Below, piece after piece: positions 8,367-17,325 of a stretch of 64,000 nt of DNA. Below the pieces are notes generated by a model. The model was not told where the DNA came from. It ran no database searches and was given only the letters and a program-made list of their open reading frames with translations. Both the position numbers and the translations under genes were made by a program. The DNA comes from Lysinibacillus composti (GTDB lineage Bacteria > Bacillota > Bacilli > Bacillales_A > Planococcaceae): positions 62,001-126,000 of the forward strand of contig NZ_JAFBDY010000008.1 in assembly GCF_016908465.1 (NCBI RefSeq). Direction: 5' to 3'. Every line of letters begins with the position of its first letter. The first letter of the stretch is position 1.

Positions 8367-9962
8367 TTAACTTTTGGATGAAGCAATTGATACGCGATTG
8401 CGTCCTGAATTTTTTGCATCATATAATGCTTGATCGGCTAAATCTAATAAATCACTAGTACGAGAGGCTGTATCAGGAAAAGAAGCAACACCTGCTGATA
8501 ATGTAACAGGTCGCCCACATGGACTTTCTGTTTTCTCTAAAGTTTTGCGTAAACTTTCAGCTATTTCAAACGCCTCTTCAATACTTGTTTCTGGAAGTAG
8601 GAGGACAAATTCCTCCCCACCATATCGACAACAAATATCAACTTCTCTTGTACCTTCTTTCATCATCTTGACAAAAAACTTCAAGACTTCATCACCCATG
8701 GCATGTCCATAAGTATCATTTATTCTTTTAAAGCGATCTAAATCTAGCATAATAACTGAAAATTTTATCTCTTTTGACGTCCATTGTTGTAGAATTTCAT
8801 CCAATGTTCGTCTATTCATTGCACCTGTTAGTGGATCAGTGGTTGATTTGTCCATAAATAAATTAACTTGACTATGAAGAAACGCAAAACTGTGAATTAG
8901 TGCCGTCTTTATTTGAAGAGCTTCATAATACCATGCATTTGTTTCTTTTAGCTTCCGCATTTCGCTTTCTTCAACACTAACCACTGTAATGGCAGCCAGT
9001 TTTTCTAATGGTCTCACAATTCTATTTGCAGCAAATATTGCAATAATGATGGAAAGGATAATTAAAGGAAGTTGAATAATAAAGGAATTCATTACTATTT
9101 TCCCAACTGAATCTATCGCAACGGCTTTTGGAGTTTGAGCAACAACTCCCCATTTGCTTAAATCCACGAAACTGTAACCTGCAAGCATATCTACACCAAA
9201 AGAATTGGTTACTTGTTGGGCTCCACTTTTTCCCTCCATTATTTTTTTTACTACCTCATTGTCGGATATGTCATCTCCTATAAGTTCTTCATTTTGATGA
9301 TAAATAACAATCCCATCAGAATCTACAACGTACACATAAGATCCATTTTGATAATAATGATCTCCTAATATGGTTTCAAAAAAATTAGATTCATTCAAAT
9401 AGACCGTACCATTGATTAACCCTTCATAAGACCCGTCTTTTGAGAAGAGTGGATATGAGAGGGTAATCACTACTCTATCTGTTGAAGTTTTATATGGCAT
9501 GGTTATGGAAGGTTTTTGGTTTTTAATGAGCTGTAAACCTTCTGTCGATTTTATGAAATTCCCCTTAAGGCCAAATTCTTCTGGTGCACCTGCGATCATT
9601 AAGCCCTCAGAGTTCGCTATTACAACAGAATTAAACGTTTCTTCTTGTTCCTGAACACGATTCACTACATTCATAATTAATTCTTCATCATCTAAATGGT
9701 CTTCTACTTCAGCTGCACTAAATTCAAGTACTTTTAAAGCATCATCTAAATAAATGCTCACCATTTGAGCTAATTTTTCAGCATAAACCCGGTTTGTTTC
9801 AAGCGATTGTTCTTTTAACAACTTTATATTCCCTTGATAACTACTGTATAAACTACTAGCAATGGATAACATAAAAGCTAATACGATAACAGCCACTATC
9901 AAAGACTTTAATGTAATTTTTAGGTGTAATTTATTACTCAGTTTCAATATTAATGCTCCCAT
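8367..9962 (-). CDS. Membrane sensor diguanylate cyclase (Cache domain + GGDEF)
   Basis: A 531-residue protein that should make cyclic-di-GMP from GTP in response to an extracellular signal. One membrane helix at ~18-40, an extracellular double-Cache sensor at ~45-290 (YVVDSDGIVIYHQNEELIGD and WGVVAQTP are typical), a second helix at ~292-312, then GGDEF at ~370-525 opening with DPLTGAMNRRT. The active-site motif is GGEEF (RYGGEEFVLLLP) and the metal-binding FSVIMLDLDRFKRIND is intact, so it should be active. The ATG at 9962 lacks a good ribosome site; a TTG at 9947 has TGGGAG 8 bp upstream and may be the real start. Lone gene. Confidence 0.9.
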   Translation of the reverse strand: MGALILKLSNKLHLKITLKSLIVAVIVLAFMLSIASSLYSSYQGNIKLLKEQSLETNRVYAEKLAQMVSIYLDDALKVLEFSAAEVEDHLDDEELIMNVVNRVQEQEETFNSVVIANSEGLMIAGAPEEFGLKGNFIKSTEGLQLIKNQKPSITMPYKTSTDRVVITLSYPLFSKDGSYEGLINGTVYLNESNFFETILGDHYYQNGSYVYVVDSDGIVIYHQNEELIGDDISDNEVVKKIMEGKSGAQQVTNSFGVDMLAGYSFVDLSKWGVVAQTPKAVAIDSVGKIVMNSFIIQLPLIILSIIIAIFAANRIVRPLEKLAAITVVSVEESEMRKLKETNAWYYEALQIKTALIHSFAFLHSQVNLFMDKSTTDPLTGAMNRRTLDEILQQWTSKEIKFSVIMLDLDRFKRINDTYGHAMGDEVLKFFVKMMKEGTREVDICCRYGGEEFVLLLPETSIEEAFEIAESLRKTLEKTESPCGRPVTLSAGVASFPDTASRTSDLLDLADQALYDAKNSGRNRVSIASSKS

Positions 9963-10130
9963 TCATCGGATCAAGATCAATATCTTTTAATACAATATGG
10001 TCAATTTCAACCTAGATTAACATAATCATTCAGTTCGTTGGTATGGAAAACATTTCTAGGTTAGTTGAAAGTAAATTAACGGTCAAGAGTTAATTGTGCG
10101 TGTTTAAGTGCGCATTTCATTTCTTTTATA

Positions 10131-10174
10131 TAAAAATAAACAGGCGAGAAAATGATACGTTTTCCCACCTGTTT
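10131..10174 (-). terminator. Rho-independent terminator after the DUF421 gene
   Basis: AAACAGGTGGGAAAA and TTTTCTCGCCTGTTT pair over 15 bp (two G-U pairs) with a 7-nt loop; the minus strand then reads ATTTTTA. It sits 34 bp after the stop of the gene at 10208. Confidence 0.85.
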
Positions 10175-10207
10175 ACATTAGTGATCGTTTGGACTTAGTA
10201 ATGCGCT

Positions 10208-10903
10208 TCATCGCTGCTTTGAAGGACTTTGATAGGTTTGTACAAAAATTCCGTCCCCTTCTAACCATTCTGCAATAAAAACCTCTTTGTAATTTACAAT
10301 ATTTTTCGATAAAAGTTGTTTCTTTAGCCAGGTTTCATCATAACCGATATCACTTATTTCATCCCACAATACTTTTCCGTCCCGAATCAAAGTGACGGGT
10401 ACATTCGGTGGCTTTCCAACTAGATTAAAATCTTCTAACGTCGTCTTTTGATATTGTGGCTTCTTTAATATACTGATTGAACCATTAGGCTCTAAATAAC
10501 AATAAGCCACTTCTCGAATAGAAAAAGTTTCACTCTGCCTAAGCAGACTTTGCAATTGATTAAGATTCATGCGGCTCTTTCTCAGTTGTTCTCGGTCAAC
10601 TACTCCATTTCTAATTAGCGCAGATGGTTTCCCTTGAAAAATCCCTCTTAAGAATAATGATTTTCTTTCAACATATTCAACAATAAATAGTAGGAGTCCC
10701 CAAAGGCTTAAGGCATAGATGATATAACCGACACCAACTTTTGGGTCATAGAGGGCGTTTCCAAGTAATTCTCCAAATACAATTCCAGAAATAAATGTAA
10801 AGGGTGTAACTTGCTTAATGATTTTTCTACCAACTACATGCACGATTATTACCAATAAGAAAAATCCAACAATTAGTTCAATGGTTAAATGCATAACCTT
10901 CAT
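10208..10903 (-). CDS. DUF421 family membrane protein (YetF/YrbG type)
   Basis: A 231-residue protein with three N-terminal membrane helices (residues ~8-25, 33-52, 57-78) and a soluble C-terminal part, matching the DUF421 proteins of Bacillus such as YetF. Typical motifs are GRKIIKQVTPFTFISGIVFG near residue 26 and the RNGVVDREQLRKSRMN / LNQLQSLLRQ segment near 97. The family is common in spore formers; its biochemical role is unknown to me. It is a single-gene unit closed by a strong terminator. Two closely spaced ATGs (10903 and 10894) are both possible starts. Confidence 0.85.
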   Translation of the reverse strand: MKVMHLTIELIVGFFLLVIIVHVVGRKIIKQVTPFTFISGIVFGELLGNALYDPKVGVGYIIYALSLWGLLLFIVEYVERKSLFLRGIFQGKPSALIRNGVVDREQLRKSRMNLNQLQSLLRQSETFSIREVAYCYLEPNGSISILKKPQYQKTTLEDFNLVGKPPNVPVTLIRDGKVLWDEISDIGYDETWLKKQLLSKNIVNYKEVFIAEWLEGDGIFVQTYQSPSKQR

Positions 10904-11080
10904 AATTTCTAAAATACTCCCATCTAAATTCTTATGTAGGAATCATTTTATTTTTACTACAGGACGGGGTTTATTCATTTCCTTTAAAAAAAGTGTTCCC
11001 TACCCTTGATGATTTATTCTAATTAGGAATTGAATGGTAAAAGGTTCATTTCGGACGGGAGTTGAATGGGGAAAAACGCA

Positions 11081-11116
11081 AAAGATACACCATTTTCCTT
11101 AATGAGAAAATGGTGT
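11081..11116 (-). terminator. Probable terminator after the EAL/GGDEF gene
   Basis: ACACCATTTTC and GAAAATGGTGT form a perfect 11-bp stem with an 8-nt loop. The U-tract after it on the minus strand is short (ATCTTTTG), so efficiency may be modest. It lies 33 bp past the stop at 11149. Confidence 0.65.
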
Positions 11117-11148
11117 TCCTATTGTTAATGATCTCGGGGTATTATGCG

Positions 11149-13371
11149 CTAAAATAGTTTCTCGATTTCATTTACTGGCAATGGCTTGCTGTAATAGTAG
11201 CCTTGTGCTTGATCGCAATGAAGGTTACTTAGAAACAAGGCTTGTTCCTTCGTTTCCACACCTTCTGCTATTACTTTAAGATTTAACCCGTGGGCTAAGG
11301 AAATAATGGCACTTATTATCTTTACATCGTTATGGTCATTTAATATATCGTTGACAAAGGAGCGGTCAATTTTTAAATGATCAATCGGGAAGTTTTTCAA
11401 ATAATTTAAGGAACTATAGCCTTTGCCAAAATCATCAATCGCAATTTGCACACCCAACTCATGTAAGGCTTGCATCGTAGTAATTGCATGGTCAACATCC
11501 ATTGTCATCGATTCGGTAATTTCAATTTCTAAATATTGTGGCTCTAAATTCGTTTCAATTAACACCTGTTTCACCCGTTCAACCAGTGCATGCTGTAAAA
11601 AGTCCTGTGGCGATAAATTCACAGCGACTTTTATTGGGGTAAAGCCATGATTTTGCCAATCTTTAGATTGATGGCATGCTTTTTGTAACACCCATTCCCC
11701 CAATGTATCTGCCAAGCCTAATTCTTCTGCTAGTGGAATTATATCTCCAGGATTAATTAATCCAAAAGTTGGATGATTCCAACGAATTAATGCCTCTACT
11801 CCTACTATTTTTTGCGAACATAGGCTAATTTGTGGTTGATAATATAGCTCTAACTGATTATTTTCTATTGCATGGCGCAGTTCTTGTTCAAACGTTAACT
11901 TTTCAAAAAGATATTTTTCTAACGTCGATTCATAGACAAAGTAGCTGTTTTTGCCTTGTTCCTTAGCCCGGTACATCGCTGTATCAGCCTTACGGAACAG
12001 TGTATCCGCATCATACTCACTACAAAGATAAGTAGCAATACCAATACTTGTACTTATATGAAATTCATAGTTAGCAATCGCAAAGGGCTGTTGGAACAAT
12101 TGAATAATCCCTTCTGCAATTGACGTAGTTTCCGATAAATTGGATAAGCCATTCAAAATAACCGTGAACTCATCGCCCCCCATGCGGAAAAGCTCAGCAT
12201 TGTTAGGTAAATATTCACGTAGACGCTTGCTGACTTGCACTAACAGCCAGTCACCTTTTTCATGGCCTAATGTATCATTGATCATTTTAAACCGATCGAG
12301 GTCAAGTAAAAAAATAGAGAACTTCTTGTTATGCTCCTTCGTTCTCTCCATTTTTTCTTTCAATACTTTATGAAAATAGCGACGGTTAGGAAGTCCAGTT
12401 AGATCATCATGATACGCAAGATAATTAATTCGTTCTTCCGCTTCATACCGGTCCGTCATATCTTTTAATTGAGCAAATGCACCAGTTAATCGACCTTTTT
12501 CATCATACAGTGGTCTTCCATCTAATAAACAAACTGTTTGGTAGCCAGTTTTTTCACAAGTAAAACGGAGTTCGATATCAGTAAATCGTTGTTGTGATGT
12601 TAAAATTTGGTTTATATTTTCTGCTATTGGGCTAAGTTTTTCGATTTTCTTTCCAATAATTGTCTTTTTATGCCAACCTGTTAACTTTTCACCAAAGGAA
12701 TTAATTTTCGTCACTTCACCATGTACGTCCGTTTGAATAATTGCCGTTTTTGCGTTATCTGTGACGATTTGATTCAAGATATTTAATTGATTATTTTTTT
12801 CTTTTAAAATGAACTCTCTTTCTATGGAGCCAACGACTGTTGTTAACATCGTCAAAAGTAAAGGACTTAGATAATCAACAAACGTCATAATGGAAATAGT
12901 TCCTCTAATAGGGGATTTGTCTTCAACTTCAAATGGGACAGAATAACAAGCAGTTTTTTGTAGGAAACGGTGATAATGTTGAATTCCAATAACTTCAACA
13001 GGCCTATTTAAACTGAGAGCTATACTTGCTGAATTCGTCCCATTTGTTTCTTCTGTAAATAGAGCACCCGGTTTTATGCCCAATTGTTGAACTGATTGAG
13101 TCATGGTTGAATCCCCATTAAACTTTAAAATCGTCCCTTTATCATCAGTTACTATGAGGATTAGCGGCATCCCATTGAGCGTTTGAATAAATTTTTCTGC
13201 AAAAGTATCGAAAATACTTAAAAGTTTATTATAATCTATCAGTTTTTTCTGTAGTTCATCATTCGAAATGTAATGAGTATTGGGGATCGTATTCGGGTCC
13301 ATCCCTAGCATTTCACAACGTTTTTTTGATTCTAGAATATATGAAGGAATATCTTGGTGGTGGATCGTCAT
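11149..13371 (-). CDS. Hybrid cyclic-di-GMP protein: GAF-like, PAS, GGDEF and EAL domains
   Basis: A 740-residue cytoplasmic signalling protein. Residues ~45-190 resemble the GAF sensor of AcoR-type activators (ETNGTNSASIALSLNRPVEV). A PAS domain follows (~200-310; LTGWHKKTIIGKKIE). The GGDEF domain (~320-480) keeps RMGGDEFTVIL and the LLDLDRFKMINDTLGH metal site, but shows no clear RxxD inhibitory site. The EAL domain (~495-740) keeps EALIRW, NLSPQDF, LEIEITES, IDDFGKGYSSL, LKIDRSFV and IAEGVET, so phosphodiesterase activity is likely. Net direction cannot be decided from sequence. AAAAGGAG precedes the ATG. It sits at the distal end of the T7SS/LXG region, beyond a 21-bp repeat array. Confidence 0.9.
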   Translation of the reverse strand: MTIHHQDIPSYILESKKRCEMLGMDPNTIPNTHYISNDELQKKLIDYNKLLSIFDTFAEKFIQTLNGMPLILIVTDDKGTILKFNGDSTMTQSVQQLGIKPGALFTEETNGTNSASIALSLNRPVEVIGIQHYHRFLQKTACYSVPFEVEDKSPIRGTISIMTFVDYLSPLLLTMLTTVVGSIEREFILKEKNNQLNILNQIVTDNAKTAIIQTDVHGEVTKINSFGEKLTGWHKKTIIGKKIEKLSPIAENINQILTSQQRFTDIELRFTCEKTGYQTVCLLDGRPLYDEKGRLTGAFAQLKDMTDRYEAEERINYLAYHDDLTGLPNRRYFHKVLKEKMERTKEHNKKFSIFLLDLDRFKMINDTLGHEKGDWLLVQVSKRLREYLPNNAELFRMGGDEFTVILNGLSNLSETTSIAEGIIQLFQQPFAIANYEFHISTSIGIATYLCSEYDADTLFRKADTAMYRAKEQGKNSYFVYESTLEKYLFEKLTFEQELRHAIENNQLELYYQPQISLCSQKIVGVEALIRWNHPTFGLINPGDIIPLAEELGLADTLGEWVLQKACHQSKDWQNHGFTPIKVAVNLSPQDFLQHALVERVKQVLIETNLEPQYLEIEITESMTMDVDHAITTMQALHELGVQIAIDDFGKGYSSLNYLKNFPIDHLKIDRSFVNDILNDHNDVKIISAIISLAHGLNLKVIAEGVETKEQALFLSNLHCDQAQGYYYSKPLPVNEIEKLF

Positions 13372-13640
13372 GATGTAGTTACTCCTTTTATCTTCATTGC
13401 AGATTAAATCTAATAATCTAATATATTAATCGTCAGTAATTTTATATTTACATTTGCCTATTATAGCATATAGATACTATAATTTTATTGAGTTATAGCA
13501 AGAAATAACTACCAGATGAGGTTGAAAAATCGTTTTGAAAAAACGCTATAACTTTCGGTGTATGCTAGATCATTGTAAATATTTCACATTAGAGAATTTA
13601 TAGTTAAAAATACTTATAAACAAAAGAAGCGTGTCAAAAA

Positions 13641-13711
13641 TCCCGACAATATTTGAAATAATCCCGACATTTTTTCAAATATTCCCGACAAAAAATTGAA
13701 TAATCCCGACA
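13641..13711. repeat. 21-bp-period array A, word TCCCGACA, 4 copies
   Basis: TCCCGACA starts at 13641, 13662, 13683 and 13704, exactly 21 bp apart each time, with A/T-rich filler between. On the minus strand the word is TGTCGGGA. It lies in the 495-bp gap between the 132-residue gene and the EAL/GGDEF gene; the rest of that gap (13372-13640 and 13712-13866) shows no gene. The block from 13657 to 13711 is nearly the same as 18603-18658 on the other side of the LXG-2 cassette. Function unknown. Confidence 0.9.
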
Positions 13712-13866
13712 TTCTAAATTTAGGTTTGATAAAGTGATTTCTCGTTTACAAATAGTTAACGACCGCATTAAAATAATCCTTAAATCTCGGAGGCACCATT
13801 TGTTTTCTTCTATATAAAGAAGTGAATCCTAATTATGAGGGATAGTCAAAAACTTCAAATCCACTC

Positions 13867-14265
13867 TTAACCTCGAATCTCCATCACAATCTTAAAAGCT
13901 TCCTCAATTTCATTTAGCCCGATTAAACTTTCGATCTCATCTGCGACTGCATACCAATCTGAACCATATAATCTTAAGTATTTTGCGAAGTCTAGATAGT
14001 TGTTGGAATCTTTACTTTGTGCAAGAAAAATCAACCTTTGATATAGGCTAATGATACATTGAACCGGCAAAAAGAAATTAGCCTTGTCATATTCAATCAT
14101 CGCCTTCAACGTAAAAATAGAATTTTCCTGCCCAGCCTTCTCAACAAAACGCTGGACAATGGCATTCCGCTCTTGCTGCATCATTTCTTGCTCTACTTCA
14201 TTTAGAGCAGACCAATCCAATAGGTTGATGACAAATAATTTATTCGCAATCGCCTTTAACGTCAC
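13867..14265 (-). CDS. Small protein of unknown function, possible immunity gene in the LXG-2 cassette
   Basis: A 132-residue soluble, mainly helical acidic protein without signal peptide or membrane helix. It starts with GTG at 14265, with AAGGGGG 7 bp upstream. I do not recognise a family. It is the last gene of the string of small genes downstream of LXG toxin 2, the usual place for immunity genes acquired as spare or orphan copies, and is the gene nearest to repeat array A. The immunity reading is from position only. Confidence 0.65.
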   Translation of the reverse strand: MTLKAIANKLFVINLLDWSALNEVEQEMMQQERNAIVQRFVEKAGQENSIFTLKAMIEYDKANFFLPVQCIISLYQRLIFLAQSKDSNNYLDFAKYLRLYGSDWYAVADEIESLIGLNEIEEAFKIVMEIRG

Positions 14266-14338
14266 GTTTCATCCCCCTTATAAAGGACCTAAGTTAAGAC
14301 TCATTTCTAAGAAGGTTTAGTGAAGCCATTTATTTGAT

Positions 14339-14392
14339 TAAAAAAGAGAAGCGTTTGGTGACATCCTGATCAAATGCACGTAACGCTCCTCT
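14339..14392 (-). terminator. Probable terminator after the DUF2185-like gene
   Basis: AGAGGAGCGTT and AACGCTTCTCT pair over 11 bp (one G-U pair) around a ~26-nt loop, followed on the minus strand by TTTTTAATC. It would separate the 137-residue gene from the 132-residue gene. Confidence 0.6.
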
Positions 14393-14488
14393 AGGTACCT
14401 GGAGACCATCTATTTTTAAAAAATCGATTGATATTCTCGCGTTTCTAGTTAATTAAATTTTCTTGAATAATAAATTCTCCGTGAGTAA

Positions 14489-14902
14489 TTAATTAACTGG
14501 TAAAATTAGCTCGCCCGTTTCCGTTACAAAAAAAGTATTCCCGCCTTCTTTTATAATGGTTAAATCTGTTCCTATAGGCAGTTCGTAAATCGCAAATACG
14601 GCAGGCTCAAGATCTATCACTTTTTGGTAATCACAAATACTTAAATTTCTTGAGTCACTTAAAAATTCGTCAGTATCGACATCGGATAAAAATCGCCACC
14701 CATTGTCAAGTTCATTGACAGGCTCTTCGCGAAAACACCATTTGATGGATCCCTTATTCTCTAAAATATTGTTAGAGATAATACACCCACCTAAGCCTGA
14801 TCCCTTTTTCATCTCATTCCCCCATTTATTCAAAATATAAAAGTCAGAATCATCTACACGACAAACAGCTTCTATTCTTTTATATGCTTGAACTTTGGGC
14901 AT
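14489..14902 (-). CDS. DUF2185/Imm33-like probable immunity protein
   Basis: Up to 137 residues. The middle matches the DUF2185 (Imm33-type) pattern that occurs in polymorphic-toxin loci: GGCIISNNIL, then KWCFREEPVNELDNGWRFL, then DEFLSDSRNLSICDYQKVID. In such loci these proteins protect against a cognate toxin. The long start at 14902 has no ribosome site; an internal ATG at 14812 (MKKGSGLGG) has GGGGG 6 bp upstream and gives 107 residues, close to the family length, so it may be the true start. No matching toxin is next to it, so it looks like an orphan immunity gene kept in the LXG-2 cassette (inference). Confidence 0.7.
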   Translation of the reverse strand: MPKVQAYKRIEAVCRVDDSDFYILNKWGNEMKKGSGLGGCIISNNILENKGSIKWCFREEPVNELDNGWRFLSDVDTDEFLSDSRNLSICDYQKVIDLEPAVFAIYELPIGTDLTIIKEGGNTFFVTETGELILPVN

Positions 14903-14923
14903 TATTGTTGAGTTTTTGATAAA

Positions 14924-14952
14924 TCAAAAACCACGGAGTTTCCTCGATGGTT
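14924..14952 (-). terminator. Terminator after the 89-residue gene
   Basis: On the minus strand AACCAT-C-GAG pairs with CTC-C-GTGGTT across a GAAA tetraloop (one C-C mismatch) and is followed by TTTTTGATTT. Confidence 0.65.
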
Positions 14953-14974
14953 TGAAAGGTGCATTACATGGTAC

Positions 14975-15244
14975 TTAAATCAGTAGCTTTGCAAGTTTTT
15001 CTGCTTTATGCATTTCTCCTAAAAGTGGATTTTTGTAGTCAGTGTAGTGATCCAAATATGCTCTAACACCACCAACAATGTTAATTTGATGCACGTCTCG
15101 ATCTTTTTCCAAAATTTCTAAGGAATCGGAGTAGCGCTTATATAAAAGTTGGAATAAACCACTATCGATTTCATTGATGTAGGTAGAATTTAGTAGATTA
15201 ATGACAACTGTGATTTGGTTCTTTAGATGATGTATGTTATCCAT
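14975..15244 (-). CDS. Small helical protein of unknown function, possible immunity gene
   Basis: An 89-residue soluble helical protein, ATG at 15244 with AAGGAG about 10 bp upstream, and bounded by terminators on both sides. No family is recognised. It follows the first gene after LXG toxin 2 and has the size and composition of T7SS-toxin immunity proteins. It could also be a leftover partner gene from an earlier toxin. Function by position only. Confidence 0.6.
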   Translation of the reverse strand: MDNIHHLKNQITVVINLLNSTYINEIDSGLFQLLYKRYSDSLEILEKDRDVHQINIVGGVRAYLDHYTDYKNPLLGEMHKAEKLAKLLI

Positions 15245-15284
15245 GGATTTCTTTCTCCTTCAACACCTAACATATGCTTTTTTA

Positions 15285-15326
15285 CTAAAAAACCTTGAAA
15301 GGCATTAAGCCAATCAAGGTTTTTTC
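15285..15326 (-). terminator. Terminator after the gene adjacent to LXG toxin 2
   Basis: AAAACCTTGA and TCAAGGTTTT form a 10-bp stem with a 15-nt loop and a following TT on the minus strand. It closes the LXG-2 plus adjacent small gene pair. Confidence 0.75.
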
Positions 15327-15341
15327 ATTAATTTGCAGGGA

Positions 15342-15665
15342 TTATTGAAATATTAATGTTAGGCTTTCTTTTATTGTATCTAAGTCATTATTTACTTCAA
15401 TACGTTCGTCGTAGTCATCTTTCCAAATGAAATAATCAGATAAACCAACTCGCGGCTGATTAATATTTGCATATATTTCCTTCAATTTACTAAATAGCTG
15501 TTCTAATTCCTTATTTTCATTGTTGCTATTTAGGACTTCATCAATTAAATGTAAACCTAATTCCAATTGATTCCTGATGTACAATGTTTCGCTATCGTTT
15601 TCTTTTTCTAAAATGCTTTTTAATTGTTGAAATAGTACTGTTAATTTCTCTATATCTTTTAGCAT
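15342..15665 (-). CDS. Candidate immunity protein for LXG toxin 2
   Basis: A 107-residue acidic, helical, leaderless protein. It starts 14 bp after the LXG-2 stop, with GAGAGGG in front of its ATG, and a terminator follows it, so it is co-transcribed with and directly downstream of the toxin. Small cytosolic proteins in this position are the usual immunity partners of LXG effectors whose toxin domain acts in the cytoplasm. No named family recognised; the assignment rests on position, size and acidity. Confidence 0.65.
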   Translation of the reverse strand: MLKDIEKLTVLFQQLKSILEKENDSETLYIRNQLELGLHLIDEVLNSNNENKELEQLFSKLKEIYANINQPRVGLSDYFIWKDDYDERIEVNNDLDTIKESLTLIFQ

Positions 15666-15679
15666 GGTAATCCCTCTCT

Positions 15680-17299
15680 TTATTTAATAGGTTTTGAAGA
15701 AAGCACTTCTACGCCTTTAATCTTCCAAGGTTCTGAAACGAATATTTGATTTCCTCCACCTTTGTAAATGCCACCTTGGTTTGCTGCAGGCCCTTCATAA
15801 ATTGTTGTACCTTTAGGTATTTTGATTTCGTAAACCGTTTCTAATGGCGAAGTACCCGTTAACACACCTGTTTTTGGATCAATCCATTGTGCCTTAACGG
15901 CAGAATCTATTCGCCCTTCAACTAATGTTCCTGGCTCCCTTGTAAAATATTGACCTAGCGCATTCTTACCTCCACCTGCTTTTCCTGAACGGTAAAGAAT
16001 AGTATCGCTATCAAGTTCTATTACGTTATACTTTCCACTTCTAAATGTTGAAGCTGCACCTTCATTCATTTTAGCTAATGGGCCAGGATTTTCAACCATA
16101 TTGTAAGTATGTTTAGAATGATCGTACCCCTTATCCACTACTTCATCTATATTACTTTTATTAATGAGCTTATTAGCGTCCGCAATGGCATCAAGCGCTT
16201 TAGGAACTTTTAATAACTTCCCAATTGGAAGAATGGATGCAGCGGCAAATCCTTTTTCGAATAATGAAGCATCTCCATCAGCAAGTGTTTTGAGGTCATC
16301 TAAAATTAAGAAATCCAGTGCTCCTTTTCCGACATTTAATGCACCTTTTCCAACATCCCCCAAGAATCCTAGGAAACCACCATTTTCCTCTTCTTTCACT
16401 TCTTCTACGTCAGTTGGTACAGGGCAAGAAAGCTCCGTTGCAATTTGTTCTTGTTGCTTCATATAAGAAACAAAATTTGTGGATACCGTTGCGCCATTAA
16501 TGCCGAAATTATATAAAGGAATTTGGCTATTTTGATGAAGTCCAGGGATCGTGTACGGATTTGCCCCTCCAATAAAACCTGGAGCTAACAATGGATTCAT
16601 ACCGATAATTTGGTTCATTGGTTGCGAACGATAAGCAAGCGCTTGGGTAAGCGGATGTTGAAGAGCAAATGACTTCCACTGTTCTGCAGGGAAATTTACA
16701 TCCGTTACGCCCTCCGTCATCATTGATTCAATATTGGAAATCCATGTTTTCATTAACATTAGGTCAGATTGAATCGTTGCTAATGCACTTGATTGAGATT
16801 GGTCAAATTGCATCAAATGCTCTATGGTTTGATTACGTTCGCGTTTTGCATCTTGTACACTTGCTTGAACTTCACTGTCATCTAGGTTTGGTAAGCTCAC
16901 GATATCGGATACGGAATCCATAATATTGTTTGTTTCATTAGTTAGCTCTTCTGTTACTTGTTTTGCATTGTTCAATCCTTGCTCAACTTCGCCTTCTAAA
17001 GATTCCTGGCGAATAAATCCAGATACATCCGGTTCGAGGGATGAAAGTGCGGATTTCATCTCTTGTAGAACGCCTTCGAAACTCGCTTTAAACGTGTTGA
17101 AAAATTCAAGAAAGGGCAAGTGGCAGTTTTCGTAAAATCCACGAAGGGCTTCCCCACCTTGCCCTTTGAGTGATTCTTCTAGTTGAGTAAGGCCTTGAAT
17201 AGCCGTTTCAATTTGTTTCATTTCACTTTCGAGACGAGTTAATCTATTAACATTTCGTTCAAGGCCGGATTGAAACTCATTTACATCTAATACTTTCAT
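15680..17299 (-). CDS. LXG-domain T7SS toxin 2 with TNT/ADP-ribosyltransferase-like C-terminus
   Basis: A 539-residue polymorphic toxin. Residues 1-~225 are an LXG secretion domain (MKVLDVNEFQSGLERN, LTQLEESLKGQGGEAL, HLPFLEFF), nearly collinear with LXG protein 1. Residues ~300-385 look like a pre-toxin segment (GGFLGFLGDVGKGALNVGKG, ILPIGKLLKVPKAL). The last ~140 residues hold ILYRSGKAGGGKNALGQYF, EGRIDSAVKAQW, VYEIKIPKGTTIYEGPAA and GGGNQIFV, an order like TNT NAD-glycohydrolases (R..G.Y, R, Y.V..P, GGGTQ). NAD destruction is therefore a reasonable but unproven prediction. AAGGTG precedes the ATG. The neighbour at 15342 is the likely immunity gene. Confidence 0.85.
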   Translation of the reverse strand: MKVLDVNEFQSGLERNVNRLTRLESEMKQIETAIQGLTQLEESLKGQGGEALRGFYENCHLPFLEFFNTFKASFEGVLQEMKSALSSLEPDVSGFIRQESLEGEVEQGLNNAKQVTEELTNETNNIMDSVSDIVSLPNLDDSEVQASVQDAKRERNQTIEHLMQFDQSQSSALATIQSDLMLMKTWISNIESMMTEGVTDVNFPAEQWKSFALQHPLTQALAYRSQPMNQIIGMNPLLAPGFIGGANPYTIPGLHQNSQIPLYNFGINGATVSTNFVSYMKQQEQIATELSCPVPTDVEEVKEEENGGFLGFLGDVGKGALNVGKGALDFLILDDLKTLADGDASLFEKGFAAASILPIGKLLKVPKALDAIADANKLINKSNIDEVVDKGYDHSKHTYNMVENPGPLAKMNEGAASTFRSGKYNVIELDSDTILYRSGKAGGGKNALGQYFTREPGTLVEGRIDSAVKAQWIDPKTGVLTGTSPLETVYEIKIPKGTTIYEGPAANQGGIYKGGGNQIFVSEPWKIKGVEVLSSKPIK

Positions 17300-17325
17300 T
17301 GTTTCACCTTCTTATTTGTTGGAAC

